Origin: Calothrix anomala FACHB-343
GTDB lineage: Bacteria; Cyanobacteriota; Cyanobacteriia; Cyanobacteriales; Nostocaceae
DNA: 64,000 nucleotides
Assembly (NCBI RefSeq): GCF_014696435.1
Contig: NZ_JACJQG010000012.1
Location: forward strand, 1 to 64,000
Direction of reading: 5' to 3'
Shown here: positions 55,882 to 64,000 of the stretch, piece by piece
Position numbering within the stretch: the stretch's first letter is position 1
How the letters are laid out: every line of letters begins with the position of its first letter
Notes under the pieces: model-generated
What the model saw: the letters and a program-made list of their open reading frames with translations, nothing else
Told to the model about the DNA's origin: nothing
Databases searched by the model: none
Program-made: the position numbers and the translations under genes

Positions 55882-56793
55882 TTAAATATCATCAAAATTG
55901 TTGGAATCATCAGAATTTACATCTGGTCGTTCCAGAGGTTTATATTCTACGTAATCAGTTGGTATCGCCTCATCATCATTACGTTCTCTGCGTGGAGCTG
56001 AATCGGTAGCTGGACGGCGTCTCCTTGGTCTGGGTGTGACATCTTCATCACGGGGTTCGGAACGCTGTGGTCGGTTATTTGGACGACGAGAAGGTTTTCT
56101 GACTTCTGATTCCGAACTGTCCCAATCATCAACTTCTCTCGAAGCCGAACCCCAGTCTTCTTGTTCCAAAGTATCTGCGGGACGGCTCACAGAACGCCCA
56201 GAATTACGGCGTCGGCTTCTATCCCCTGAATCTTGTTTGTCACTACTACTAGGACGTTCTGAACGTCGGGGAGATGAATCTGTGTAGTAATCATCACGCG
56301 AGGAACGCTCTTCTCTGCTAGCTCTAATTCGGGGACGTACAGGGCGTTCTTCTTCCTCATAAGGTAGGGGATCTAAATCATCATCCACCTCAGCTTGATA
56401 CCCTTGTCTTCGCCGCCTGTCATAAGTATATTTATTGCTGACCTCTCGCTCTTCATCCACAATTGGAGTATTGCGCTTGGCTTGTTGAGTCGCAATACTA
56501 CGCAAGCGAATACTTTCGACGGCAAAAAATACAGTTGTACCCACTAAAAGTAGCTGACCAAATTGCAAAATTGGGTCTAGTCGCCAACCTTGGAAAATTA
56601 AAATAAAGCCGCAAAGTAAGCCTACTGCTGCAAAAAATATATCTTGATCTCGAGACAGCTCAGGACGCACAGTCCGCAAAAAATACAGTGCTGCCCCAGA
56701 CACAGCCAGGAAAATTCCTAGAATACTGGCTGAGTTTGTCCCAAAATTTACCTGAGCCAGAATACTGACTGAGTTCAGCCCAAAATTTATCAT
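55882..56793 (-). CDS. ycf66: Ycf66 family protein
   Basis: 303 residues. The N-terminal 100 residues hold membrane helices (SILGIFLAVSGAALYFLRTV, IFFAAVGLLCGFILIFQGWRLDP and LLLVGTTVFFAVESIRLRS by position), with the FQGWRLDPILQF segment diagnostic of Ycf66. The remaining 200 residues are disordered and rich in Arg, Ser, Asp and Glu with YEEEERPVRPR-type clusters. The function is unknown; the gene is conserved in cyanobacteria and some plastids. The start is set at the ATG at 56793 rather than seven codons upstream. psbX lies next on the same strand. Confidence 0.9.
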   Translation of the reverse strand: MINFGLNSVSILAQVNFGTNSASILGIFLAVSGAALYFLRTVRPELSRDQDIFFAAVGLLCGFILIFQGWRLDPILQFGQLLLVGTTVFFAVESIRLRSIATQQAKRNTPIVDEEREVSNKYTYDRRRRQGYQAEVDDDLDPLPYEEEERPVRPRIRASREERSSRDDYYTDSSPRRSERPSSSDKQDSGDRSRRRNSGRSVSRPADTLEQEDWGSASREVDDWDSSESEVRKPSRRPNNRPQRSEPRDEDVTPRPRRRRPATDSAPRRERNDDEAIPTDYVEYKPLERPDVNSDDSNNFDDI

Positions 56794-57047
56794 TGATCTA
56801 TATCCCAATATCAAATCTATGTTAGCGAGTCACAATTAAAATCACTACTCTAATTAGGCACAATAATATTTAAGCTTCAAAGCATCAGGTAAAGAAGCTT
56901 TGAAGCTATTCACCACAAGCTAAACAATTTTGTGTCTGTCAGCTAAGTATACCCTGTCTCTTGTAAGAGAAATTGCTGTGTACGCTGCAATTAGGTATAT
57001 AGCTAACAGACCAGCAGTTATCAGAGTCAAACTGACTCCTGCCAAGA

Positions 57048-57167
57048 TTATGAACGTTGGATTTTATCTTTTTGGCTAATGAAAATCAAACCAACTGTCG
57101 CTGGAATAACGACAATCACAGCACCCCAAAACAGACTCCAAAGAAAATTTGCTAAAGCAGGTGTCAT
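57048..57167 (-). CDS. psbX: Photosystem II protein PsbX
   Basis: 39 residues, too short for most automatic tracks. The sequence [20 protein letters not shown] followed by [19 protein letters not shown] is unmistakably PsbX, a single-helix subunit of photosystem II near cytochrome b559 that helps bind plastoquinone at QB. It is transcribed on the same strand as ycf66, 254 bases upstream of it, and is divergent from yggT. Confidence 0.95.
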   Translation of the reverse strand: MTPALANFLWSLFWGAVIVVIPATVGLIFISQKDKIQRS

Positions 57168-57423
57168 AGTTCTCAACCATTTTTTACATACTTCATCATA
57201 ATTCTAATGGTGTATCAGTTCCTTGAGAAGGCACTAGATCGTGAGATACAACACACCAGTCCCCTGGTAAATGATGAACTGAACGCTCGCATATATTTAC
57301 TTTTCAATGCTTCAAAGGAAGTGACAGCATTTGGTTAAAATTATAGAGAGTGCTTTACAATGCTTAAAATTTTTCCAATCTCGCCCAGGTTTTTTCTGCG
57401 TTCACAGATAGTACTTCAAACTA

Positions 57424-57717
57424 ATGACTGGTGTTAACCTAATTACTTGGATTCTCAATCCTTTATTGGGATTGATGATATTTTTGTTCATTTTTCGCAT
57501 CATTCTCACTTGGTATCCGCAAGTGGATCTAAATCGGTTCCCCACTAATCTTGTAGCTTGGCCTACCGAACCCTTTTTAGCATTGTTGCGAAAGCTAGTA
57601 CCACCCATCGGTGGAGTAGATATTACCCCGATTATTTGGGTCGGGATTTTCAGTTTGCTACGGGAAATTCTCCTTGGTCAGCAAGGATTACTTACCATGA
57701 TGTCGCGTGTAAGTTAG
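57424..57717 (+). CDS. YggT family membrane protein
   Basis: 97 residues with two membrane segments: LITWILNPLLGLMIFLFIFRIIL and IWVGIFSLLREILLGQQGLL by position. The FRIILTWYPQVDLN and FPTNLVAWPTEPFLALLRKLVPPIGGVDITPI core is the YggT signature (Ycf19-like). The family is linked to membrane organisation or osmotic tolerance, and its cyanobacterial homologues affect nucleoids and photosystem accumulation. Confidence 0.9.
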   Translation: MTGVNLITWILNPLLGLMIFLFIFRIILTWYPQVDLNRFPTNLVAWPTEPFLALLRKLVPPIGGVDITPIIWVGIFSLLREILLGQQGLLTMMSRVS

Positions 57718-57846
57718 AAATTGGGCATGGGGGAGGCAGTGCGTTGGACGGGTTTCCCGGCTTGAAGCAACTGCCGTCATTGGGCAGGGCGCATTGAGGA
57801 TTTGTTTTGCTTTTCCCCTAGTGCCTTATCCCTAGCCCCTAGCTCC

Positions 57847-59190
57847 TTAGCTTTTTAACTCTTGTACAAAATTAGTGTAGACATTACCTTGCAAGAACTG
57901 TGGGGTTTCCATAATTCTTTGATGAAAGCCAATAGTGGTAGGCAATCCGGTGATAGCACACTCCCGTAAGGCGCGTTTCATGCGGTTAATGGCGGTGGGA
58001 CGGTCGGGGCCCCAAACAATTAACTTACCAATGAGAGAGTCGTAGTAAGGGGGGATTTGGTAATCGGTGTAAACATGAGAATCGATGCGCACGCCCGGGC
58101 CACCTGGTGGAAGATAGCCGCTAATGCGTCCGGGAGAAGGACGGAAATCATGATCTGGGTCTTCGGCGTTAATTCGGCATTCAATTGCATGACCTTGTAA
58201 CACTACTTGGTCTTGAGTCAGCTTAAGTCTTTCTCCTTGAGCGATGCGAATTTGTTCGGCAACCAAATCTACTCCTGTAATCATCTCTGTTACAGGATGC
58301 TCAACTTGAATCCGGGTATTCATTTCCATGAAGTAGAATTTACCCGATTTATCTAAAAGAAATTCAATAGTGCCTGCCCCAGTATAGTTAATATACTGGG
58401 CAGCTTTGATCGCTGCTTGTCCCATTTTCTCCCGCAGTTCGGGGTCAATAGCAGGGCTAGGAGCTTCTTCCAACAGCTTTTGATTGCGTCGCTGAATTGA
58501 GCAGTCGCGTTCGCCTAAATGAATGACGTTGCCGTAATTATCTGCCAAAATTTGAAATTCAATATGGCGTGGACGCTCAATAAATTTTTCTATATAAACG
58601 CCAGAGTTGCCAAAGGCTGCACCAGCTTCTCCTTGCGCTGCCAGGAAGAGTTTCACGAAGTCGCTTTCACAAGTGACTAGGCGCATACCCCGGCCGCCAC
58701 CACCTGCTGTGGCTTTAATCATCACCGGATAGCCAATTTCTTTGGCTAGTGCTAATCCTTCTTGCTCAGATTCTACTAAACCATCACTACCCGGTACTGT
58801 AGGTACACCAGCTTTTTGCATGGTTTCTTTGGCTGTGGATTTGTCACCCATTAAGCGGATGGCTTCGGGGGTGGGGCCAATAAAGGCAATATGATGGTCG
58901 GCACATATTTCGGCAAACCGGGCATTTTCAGCTAGGAAGCCATATCCAGGATGAATGGCGGTAGCATTCCGGGTTAAGGCGGCAGCAATAATGTTGGGAA
59001 TGTTCAAATAACTTTTACTGCTGGCAGGTTCGCCAATACAAACCGCTTCATCGGCAAGTTGTACATGTAGCGCATTACGGTCAACAGTGGAGTGAACAGC
59101 AACTGTTGCAATTCCCATTTCCTCACAGGCTCGGAGAATACGAAGGGCGATTTCTCCCCGATTGGCAATTAATATTTTGTCAAACTTCAT
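57847..59190 (-). CDS. accC: Acetyl-CoA carboxylase, biotin carboxylase subunit
   Basis: 447 residues. It carboxylates the biotin of AccB with ATP and bicarbonate for fatty-acid synthesis. [15 protein letters not shown] (5-19) opens the biotin-carboxylase N-domain; the ATP-grasp region has Lys159 and the GGGGRGM loop (163-169); [18 protein letters not shown] holds the metal and base residues. The length is standard. The other subunits are not adjacent, as is usual in cyanobacteria. Confidence 0.97.
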   Translation of the reverse strand: MKFDKILIANRGEIALRILRACEEMGIATVAVHSTVDRNALHVQLADEAVCIGEPASSKSYLNIPNIIAAALTRNATAIHPGYGFLAENARFAEICADHHIAFIGPTPEAIRLMGDKSTAKETMQKAGVPTVPGSDGLVESEQEGLALAKEIGYPVMIKATAGGGGRGMRLVTCESDFVKLFLAAQGEAGAAFGNSGVYIEKFIERPRHIEFQILADNYGNVIHLGERDCSIQRRNQKLLEEAPSPAIDPELREKMGQAAIKAAQYINYTGAGTIEFLLDKSGKFYFMEMNTRIQVEHPVTEMITGVDLVAEQIRIAQGERLKLTQDQVVLQGHAIECRINAEDPDHDFRPSPGRISGYLPPGGPGVRIDSHVYTDYQIPPYYDSLIGKLIVWGPDRPTAINRMKRALRECAITGLPTTIGFHQRIMETPQFLQGNVYTNFVQELKS

Positions 59191-59559
59191 TTTTTAGCTT
59201 CGATATCTGTACCAGTAGATTGACATTCTCTCCCATTCAACTTGCAACAATGCTTTCCGCCTTATTTCAAATTATGACAGGAGATTCCCCAACCTCTTCC
59301 CAAAAAGGTGCATAAACCCTCAGAGTAGTTTCCCCAAGGGCAGGATTTGGCTGAGTCCGCCTACGGGGTTTAACTAGATTAACAATATTGCTACTGTTAG
59401 TCTCTTGCATTTACCTGAACTAGGTTTGTGCAAGCTTACCCTGCATCCCACGTTGGCTTACCTTTTTTAATATCTCTCGTGATGTGACTATATTTCTGTC
59501 CATCTGATATCCACTAACAGAAAATTTATGCTATATTCTATGTTCAGTGATAAAACCGT
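59191..59559. other. Intergenic with a relic IS200/IS605-type end
   Basis: A TTGACATTCTCTCCC stretch (59219..59233) resembles the right ends of elements 2 and 3 (reverse GAGNATGTCAA), and is followed by GGCAGG/CCTAC-rich DNA without an open tnpB. It is best read as a decayed element or an empty end. The tRNA promoter lies at the right edge. Confidence 0.5.
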
Positions 59560-59640
59560 GCGGATGTGGCGGAATTGGTATACGCGCACGCTTGAGGTGC
59601 GTGTGGCTTTGCCTTGCGAGTTCGAGTCTCGCCATCCGCA
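59560..59640 (+). tRNA. tRNA-Leu (anticodon GAG)
   Basis: An 81-base cloverleaf. The acceptor stem pairs GCGGATG with CATCCGC, with discriminator A at 59640. The D arm is GGCGGAATTGGTA. The anticodon stem CACGC/GCGTG holds the loop TTGAGGT, anticodon GAG at 59594..59596. A long variable arm (class II) and TTCGAGT in the T arm GCGAG/CTCGC follow. There is no encoded CCA. A T run (TTTTT) follows the 3' end. Confidence 0.97.
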
Positions 59641-59647
59641 TTTTTAG

Positions 59648-59794
59648 TGCATAGTCAAAAGTCAAAGGTCAATAGTCAAGGGTGAAAAACCGGAGCCTAT
59701 TGGCTTTTGTTGTTTGTCATTGGTCATTTGTCATTTGTCATTTGTCATTGGTTTTGACTATGGACTCTTGACTCTGGACTATTGACTATTGACA
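59648..59794. repeat. STRR cluster (GTCAAAA, TCATTTG and GACTATT units)
   Basis: Several arrays are strung together: AGTCAAAAGTCAAAGGTC units, a TCATTTG array, then GGACTCTTGACTCT/GACTATT units. The first and last can pair. They fill most of the gap from the tRNA to the chorismate lyase gene. Confidence 0.9.
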
Positions 59795-59832
59795 AGCCTA
59801 TTATAGAAATAGATGAACTTTTGTAAAGAACA

Positions 59833-60456
59833 TTGACTGCAATCTTTAAACCGACAGACAACTTAACATTGCCAGCAGCATGGCATCGTCTGACTCCGAT
59901 TTGGCAAGGTGGTGAGGATGTCATTAAGCAAAGTTTACCGCATTCAAAGCTGGCTCCTACTTGGCAAATGCTACTTTTGGGTGATGGTTCGCCAACACGC
60001 CATTTAGAATTGCTCACGGGCGAGCCGACGGAAGTAGATGTGATTGATATGTCATTGATTGGTATGGATGCGGATGCTGCTCCTGATTTGATTCAAGCTG
60101 TACCTGGCCCGAGGTTGAGGCGACAGGTTTGGCTGCGGACTGCTTCTGGTCAGCGATTGGCTTATGCTACTTCTTGGTGGGAAGCTAGTCATGTAGATGA
60201 GTATTTGCAAAACCGTTCATTACCGATTTGGGCTAGTTTAGCGCGGCTGCGGACTGAGTTGTATCGGGATGTACAGGGAATTTACTATGGCTATTCGCCT
60301 GCTTTAGAGTCTGGTTTTGGGGTGAAAGGGCCTTTTTGGGGTCGCCATTATTTGTTTTGGCATCACGGACAGCCTTTGACATTAATATATGAAGTTTTTT
60401 CGCCTTATTTAACTAAATACTTAGGGCCGATGCAGCTAAATTCTAGCGATCGCTAA
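59833..60456 (+). CDS. Chorismate lyase (cyanobacterial type, DUF98)
   Basis: 207 residues. It converts chorismate to 4-hydroxybenzoate and pyruvate, the first step of plastoquinone synthesis. The cyanobacterial form is recognisable from LPAAWHRLTPIWQGGEDVIK, LLLGDGSPTRHLELLTGE, VPGPRLRRQVWLRTASGQRL and FWGRHYLFWHHGQPLTLIYEVF by position. Translation must begin at TTG 59833: an in-frame TAA is at 59824 and there is no ATG before residue 46. A repeat-driven change upstream may have removed an ATG. Confidence 0.9.
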   Translation: MTAIFKPTDNLTLPAAWHRLTPIWQGGEDVIKQSLPHSKLAPTWQMLLLGDGSPTRHLELLTGEPTEVDVIDMSLIGMDADAAPDLIQAVPGPRLRRQVWLRTASGQRLAYATSWWEASHVDEYLQNRSLPIWASLARLRTELYRDVQGIYYGYSPALESGFGVKGPFWGRHYLFWHHGQPLTLIYEVFSPYLTKYLGPMQLNSSDR

Positions 60457-60736
60457 TCACCTACAATTACAAGCATCAGGTTTTTCTGGAAAGGTCTACT
60501 ACTCTTTCTCAGATACAAGGTTGGGTTGAAGGTAGAAACCGAAGGTGGCTTCCCGCAGAGTATTGAAACCCAACAAAGTATGAAAAATGTTGGGTTTCGT
60601 TCCTCAACCCAACCTACTAGCGCGTCTAATCTAATTTGTTGGGTTAAGTAATTAATTATCATGATTGCATTTTAGTTTTTGAACTTGATGAACACAACAT
60701 TTTAGAATTGCCACGCTACTACACTGATAAAATCAA

Positions 60737-62884
60737 TTACGGTGTGAGAAAATCTAAATGGTCGCCTGGTAAGGAACGTAACTCTTCTACTTTTCCTTCC
60801 ATTTTCAATTTTCCCTTTTCCAAGAAAATAATCCAGTCGGCACGCTCAATTACCCTGGGACGGTGGCTGATAATAATTGTAGTTTTGCCTGTTCTGTAAA
60901 ATAGCAGTCTATCTAAAATTTCTGATTCACTACTGGGGTCAAGTCCGGCTGTAGATTCATCTAAAATTAGTAGGGGTGGATTATGAACTATGGCGCGCGC
61001 TAGTGCTAGTCTTTGTCTTTGTCCACCAGAAATATTAGCGCCAAATTCTCCTAAAACTGTTTGATATGTGTCAGGTAATTTACTAATAAATTCGTCAGCG
61101 AGGGTAATTTGACAGGCGTTGACAATTTCTTCAAAACTGACATTTGGAGAACCTAAGCGGAAGTTTTCAATAATTGAGCGACTCCAAAAATGAGCATCTT
61201 GGGGGACTAGAACTACTTGTTGTCGTAATGATTCTAAAGATAAATCTTGCTGGTTATAAATGCCATAGCGAATATTGCCAGATTGCACTGTATGTAAACC
61301 AGCAATTAATTTGGCTAAGGTACTTTTACCACAACCTGATTTGCCAATTAAGGCAATAACTTTACCCCCTGGAATGGTGACGGAAAAATCTTCTAATAAG
61401 TCTACTCTACCAGCATAATAAAAGTTCAATTTGCTACAGATAATATCTGTATTATCGGAAATGTTTGCCCAAGGTTTCTGTGTATCTAAAGAAGCTTCAG
61501 GGGTACTGTCTATCACTTCTTGAATGCGGCTATGAGCAGTTTGTACCTGGGCAAATTCATCGACAACATCGATAATAAAACTAAATAAGCCAGTAACATT
61601 ACTAGTCAGGCTTGAAAATGCTAGTAATTGACCTATAGTTAATTCTTTACTAATGACAAGTTGACTACCAAATAATAATAGAACTGTACTGCCAATATTA
61701 GCAACGAGTCCAGAAAATTTTTGGTTAATAATTTCAATTTGGATGGTTGTTAAAGATAATTTAGTCAACCGCGTAAATCGGCTTTGTAATTCTTCCCAAA
61801 ACTGTGCCGCACTCGTAGTAGTTTTCAGGGTTAATGCACCTTTAAAAATTTCTACTAACACACCTTGATTTTCAGCATCTAAAACCATGTATTTACGGGT
61901 TTTTTGTTGCACAATAGGTAGAAATACAATTGTACTAATGCTCATTAAAAAGACAATTATTAAAGAAAATAATGCTAATTTCCAACTGTAATAAAACATT
62001 AAACACAAGCAGACTATAGCCATAAATAATTTGGTAGGAAAGCCAATTACTGCTTGGGCGATAAAACTATTAATTTTTTCAATATCTCTGACTCTGCTTG
62101 ATACTTCGCCACTACGACGGGCTTCATAGTATTTCAAAGGTAAATTTAAGATTTTTTGCCCAAATTCTAACATCAGCTTTAACTGTAAGCGTTGAGCAAA
62201 ATTAGCAATCAGGATATTTTGCACTAACTCTAAGCTACTGTTAACAATGTGCATTACAATTACTGCTAATACTACAGATATTAGCAAATCGTAATCGCGG
62301 CGGACTAACACATCATCAGTAAGAATCTGCACCAGGAAAGGAGAGGCTAAAGAAAGTAAGCCGATTAATTGGGAAATTACCAAGGCTTCTATAATCACAC
62401 CTCGGTGTGGCAAAATACCCTGAATAAACTTTTCAAAAGTATTAACTTTGTCATCTGGTTCTGCAAAAAAACGATTTGCATCTGGTTGGAGTAATAAAAC
62501 GACTCCATTTTGCCAACCCTCAATTAGTTCCTGCTGAGACAGATAACGAATACCTATTGCGGGATCGCCAATAATATATTGTTTACCACGCTGTCCATAC
62601 AAAACTACCCAATGATATCCTTGCCAATGGATAATCGCAGGTAGTGGCATTTTTGAGAGATTTTTGAGAAAATTTTCTGATGCTTTGCCAGTTCGAGTAT
62701 AAAGACCTAAAGCTTCTGTACCACGTCTTAAACCTAGCAAAGTAGTTCCCAGTTGACCGCTACCTATAGCTTCGCGGATACGGTTTATAGTTAAGTTACG
62801 TCCATAAAATTTGAGAATAGACGCAACACAAGCTGCACCACAGTCTTCTTCACTGTGCTGCATTATAACTGGGTATTTCTTCAT
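60737..62884 (-). CDS. C39-peptidase ABC transporter for a GG-leader peptide
   Basis: 715 residues. The N-terminal C39 domain cleaves double-glycine leaders: Cys15 in EEDCGAAC, His91 in YHWVVLYG and Asp107 in IIGDPAIG. Six membrane helices occupy about 160-430. The ATPase domain has Walker A GKSGCGKS (514-521), ISGGQ (618-622) and Walker B LLILDE (638-643). All catalytic residues are intact, so it should be a functional peptidase-exporter (PCAT/bacteriocin type). It lies 594 bases downstream of the likely substrate gene at 63479 on the same strand. No membrane-fusion partner is visible before the window ends. Confidence 0.93.
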   Translation of the reverse strand: MKKYPVIMQHSEEDCGAACVASILKFYGRNLTINRIREAIGSGQLGTTLLGLRRGTEALGLYTRTGKASENFLKNLSKMPLPAIIHWQGYHWVVLYGQRGKQYIIGDPAIGIRYLSQQELIEGWQNGVVLLLQPDANRFFAEPDDKVNTFEKFIQGILPHRGVIIEALVISQLIGLLSLASPFLVQILTDDVLVRRDYDLLISVVLAVIVMHIVNSSLELVQNILIANFAQRLQLKLMLEFGQKILNLPLKYYEARRSGEVSSRVRDIEKINSFIAQAVIGFPTKLFMAIVCLCLMFYYSWKLALFSLIIVFLMSISTIVFLPIVQQKTRKYMVLDAENQGVLVEIFKGALTLKTTTSAAQFWEELQSRFTRLTKLSLTTIQIEIINQKFSGLVANIGSTVLLLFGSQLVISKELTIGQLLAFSSLTSNVTGLFSFIIDVVDEFAQVQTAHSRIQEVIDSTPEASLDTQKPWANISDNTDIICSKLNFYYAGRVDLLEDFSVTIPGGKVIALIGKSGCGKSTLAKLIAGLHTVQSGNIRYGIYNQQDLSLESLRQQVVLVPQDAHFWSRSIIENFRLGSPNVSFEEIVNACQITLADEFISKLPDTYQTVLGEFGANISGGQRQRLALARAIVHNPPLLILDESTAGLDPSSESEILDRLLFYRTGKTTIIISHRPRVIERADWIIFLEKGKLKMEGKVEELRSLPGDHLDFLTP

Positions 62885-63478
62885 AGTTAAAATTTAGTTT
62901 TTATGTGGCGATTGATCCTAAAAATTAAATGATTATATAGCTGTTATATTTGATATTGTAATTTTTCATGTCAAGTTTTTAACTTGAGTGTAGTTGATAT
63001 AGATAGTAGCAAGATAAAAACACTCAACAGACAGCTTTTTTCCCTAGCTCAACGAATGCAATAAACTTTCTTATATAATCGTAGCCGCGTTTTTTGGAAG
63101 TAGATTTTAATGAATTTTGATTAATAAATTTTTATTTTTAATATGTAAGAATCCAAAACCTAAACTAGTTAAGACATCAGCTGGCTGTAAATATTAGCTA
63201 AAAATATAGCTTTTACAACCAGCTAATGCTATTGTATGCATAAGCCATTAGATTAATAAGGCGATATAGAGTGCGGCTATCCCTATTAGCCGCGTCTCTT
63301 CCTCAAGCTTATGCGATCCATTTTCAATTACACCCAAGGGACTATTGGGACTGGCAAATCACAAAACATCCAAATTATTTTTTGTGGGATGGAATTTTTG
63401 TCTTTCCAAGGTAAGAATAAGACAAGATTCTTGCACCACAAAGTTAGATGATTGATTGTTGCTATACCCTTGCCTTGA
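62885..63478 (-). other. Leader region between GG-peptide gene and exporter
   Basis: The region holds a strong long hairpin (63179..63224), a smaller GCGGCTA/TAGCCGC stem (63272..63292) and no second precursor gene on either strand. Such stems between a peptide gene and its exporter often set their expression ratio. Confidence 0.6.
63179..63224 (-). terminator. Long hairpin between peptide gene and exporter
   Basis: Stem AGCTGG-TGTAAA-AGCTA paired with TAGCT-TTTACA-CCAGCT, 17 bp with one mismatch and a small bulge. It has no U tract on either side, so it may be a processing or attenuation hairpin rather than a strict terminator. Confidence 0.5.
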
Positions 63479-63679
63479 TTAATGGTGAGGATGGGGAGGC
63501 TCGTAAGGTTTATGTACTGGGGGCTGGGGTGCTGGATGCCATTTCCACCATTTCTTCTTCAAAAGCAAACCCAGTAACAAGAAAGTACCACCAGAAATTG
63601 TTGCTTGATTTTCATCAGACAATTCAGAAAGGCAGCTTTCGTCAATAGACAACAATTTATTTTCAGAGTCGATCATCAT
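63479..63679 (-). CDS. Double-glycine leader peptide precursor (bacteriocin-like)
   Basis: 66 residues. The leader ends with LSELSDENQATISGG (Gly30-Gly31), the classic site cut by C39 peptidases, with the hydrophobic and acidic pattern (LSIDESCLSEL) of cyanobacterial bacteriocin leaders. The predicted 35-residue core starts TFLLLGLLLKKKWWKW, a hydrophobic stretch followed by a Lys/Trp cluster, and ends in a Pro/His-rich tail (HPAPQPPVHKPYEPPHPHH). It has no Cys, so disulphide or lanthionine rings are not expected. No modifying enzyme is visible. The ATG at 63679 or the adjacent ATG at 63676 can be the start. The likely exporter is the next gene downstream. Confidence 0.82.
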   Translation of the reverse strand: MMIDSENKLLSIDESCLSELSDENQATISGGTFLLLGLLLKKKWWKWHPAPQPPVHKPYEPPHPHH

Positions 63680-64000
63680 GATAAACTTCCTAATTTTGGA
63701 ATGTTAATTTTGATGTTGATGAGCCTTTAAACATTTTTATTAATTACAGATTTTAGAAAATTTATCTGCAAATAAACAAAAATGTTTGCATAACATAAAT
63801 TGCCAAAAGATTAAGCCAAAATGGCTATTTTTTTGAGCAATTACTGTTATTTCGTAAGCTCATGGCTATAAAACTACAGCATCTTCAAAAAAAAGTACAG
63901 TCTTTTTGAAGTTTTTAAATACCATGCTTTTAAGTAATAATTTAAGCATGATTTATTCAGCGATCATCGGCAGTCAACAATAAATATATATAGCGTTAAT
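63680..64000. promoter_or_regulatory. Upstream region of the peptide gene, to the window edge
   Basis: AT-rich, with two hairpins: CTTCAAAAA/TTTTTGAAG (63882..63910, followed by TTTTTA on the plus strand, terminator-like) and CATGCTT/AAGCATG (63924..63951). No coding frame is seen before the window ends. Confidence 0.5.

Noticed and set aside
63448-63648. 66-codon plus-strand frame opposite the GG-peptide gene
   Set aside because: It is antisense to the clearly motif-bearing precursor and has no recognisable domain, so it is treated as a shadow frame.

Overview
The window is chromosomal DNA from a filamentous, hormogonium-forming and probably heterocyst-forming cyanobacterium of the Nostocales (Nostoc/Tolypothrix/Calothrix type). 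The signs are frequent GCGATCGC (HIP1) octamers, many heptanucleotide short tandem repeats (STRR) between genes, photosystem II genes (psbX, a PsbP-family gene), ycf66, a cyanobacterial AbrB regulator, a DevBCA exporter and a hormogonium polysaccharide (hps) locus. No ribosomal RNA operon, CRISPR array or prophage was seen. One tRNA, tRNA-Leu(GAG), is present.

Layout. 0-10 kb: a PEP-CTERM protein, a DUF2085 membrane protein, the bifunctional arginine dihydrolase/ornithine cyclodeaminase AgrE, a GNAT acetyltransferase, a DUF1400 alpha/beta hydrolase, a secreted orphan, a HEAT-repeat protein and a HAD phosphatase. 10-20 kb: a membrane-anchored conserved protein, the devB-devC-devA exporter operon, a small conserved ORF, maf, a PsbP-family gene, a conserved protein, a DUF2278 protein and a GAF/PP2C phosphatase. 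22-29 kb: ftsY, nusB and a DUF502 gene, separated from one another by two unrelated tnpB-only IS200/IS605-type insertions. 29-45.5 kb: the hps region, with a minus-strand arm (glycosyltransferases, HpsJ-like protein, a GspH-like pseudopilin, a DUF2064 transferase) diverging from a plus-strand arm (hpsA, then the pseudopilins hpsB, hpsC, hpsD, then an ATP-grasp-like gene). 46-53 kb: rpmB, htpG, a CPBP protease, a cyAbrB (CalA-like) regulator and sdhB, the last two divergent across 1.7 kb of apparently non-coding DNA. 53-60.5 kb: two TolB-like lipoprotein paralogues split by a third tnpB element that carries a tiny divergent ribbon-helix-helix gene, then ycf66, psbX, yggT, accC, tRNA-Leu and chorismate lyase. 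60.7-64 kb: a C39-peptidase ABC exporter and, upstream of it, a 66-residue double-glycine peptide precursor, which look like a peptide-secretion system cut by the window edge.

How genes work together. HpsA-D and the glycosyltransferases are expected to make and secrete the polysaccharide used for gliding by hormogonia. DevBCA is a type I-like efflux pump of the heterocyst glycolipid exporter family. AgrE links arginine (cyanophycin) breakdown to proline and ammonium. The C39 exporter should cleave and export the GG-leader peptide. The most novel-looking items are the His/Pro/Trp-rich GG peptide with its exporter, the RHH-tnpB mini-element, a 107-bp MITE present in two inverted copies, and short repeats that have been absorbed into gene ends as start or stop codons and tails. 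All calls are from reading the sequence; no database search was run.
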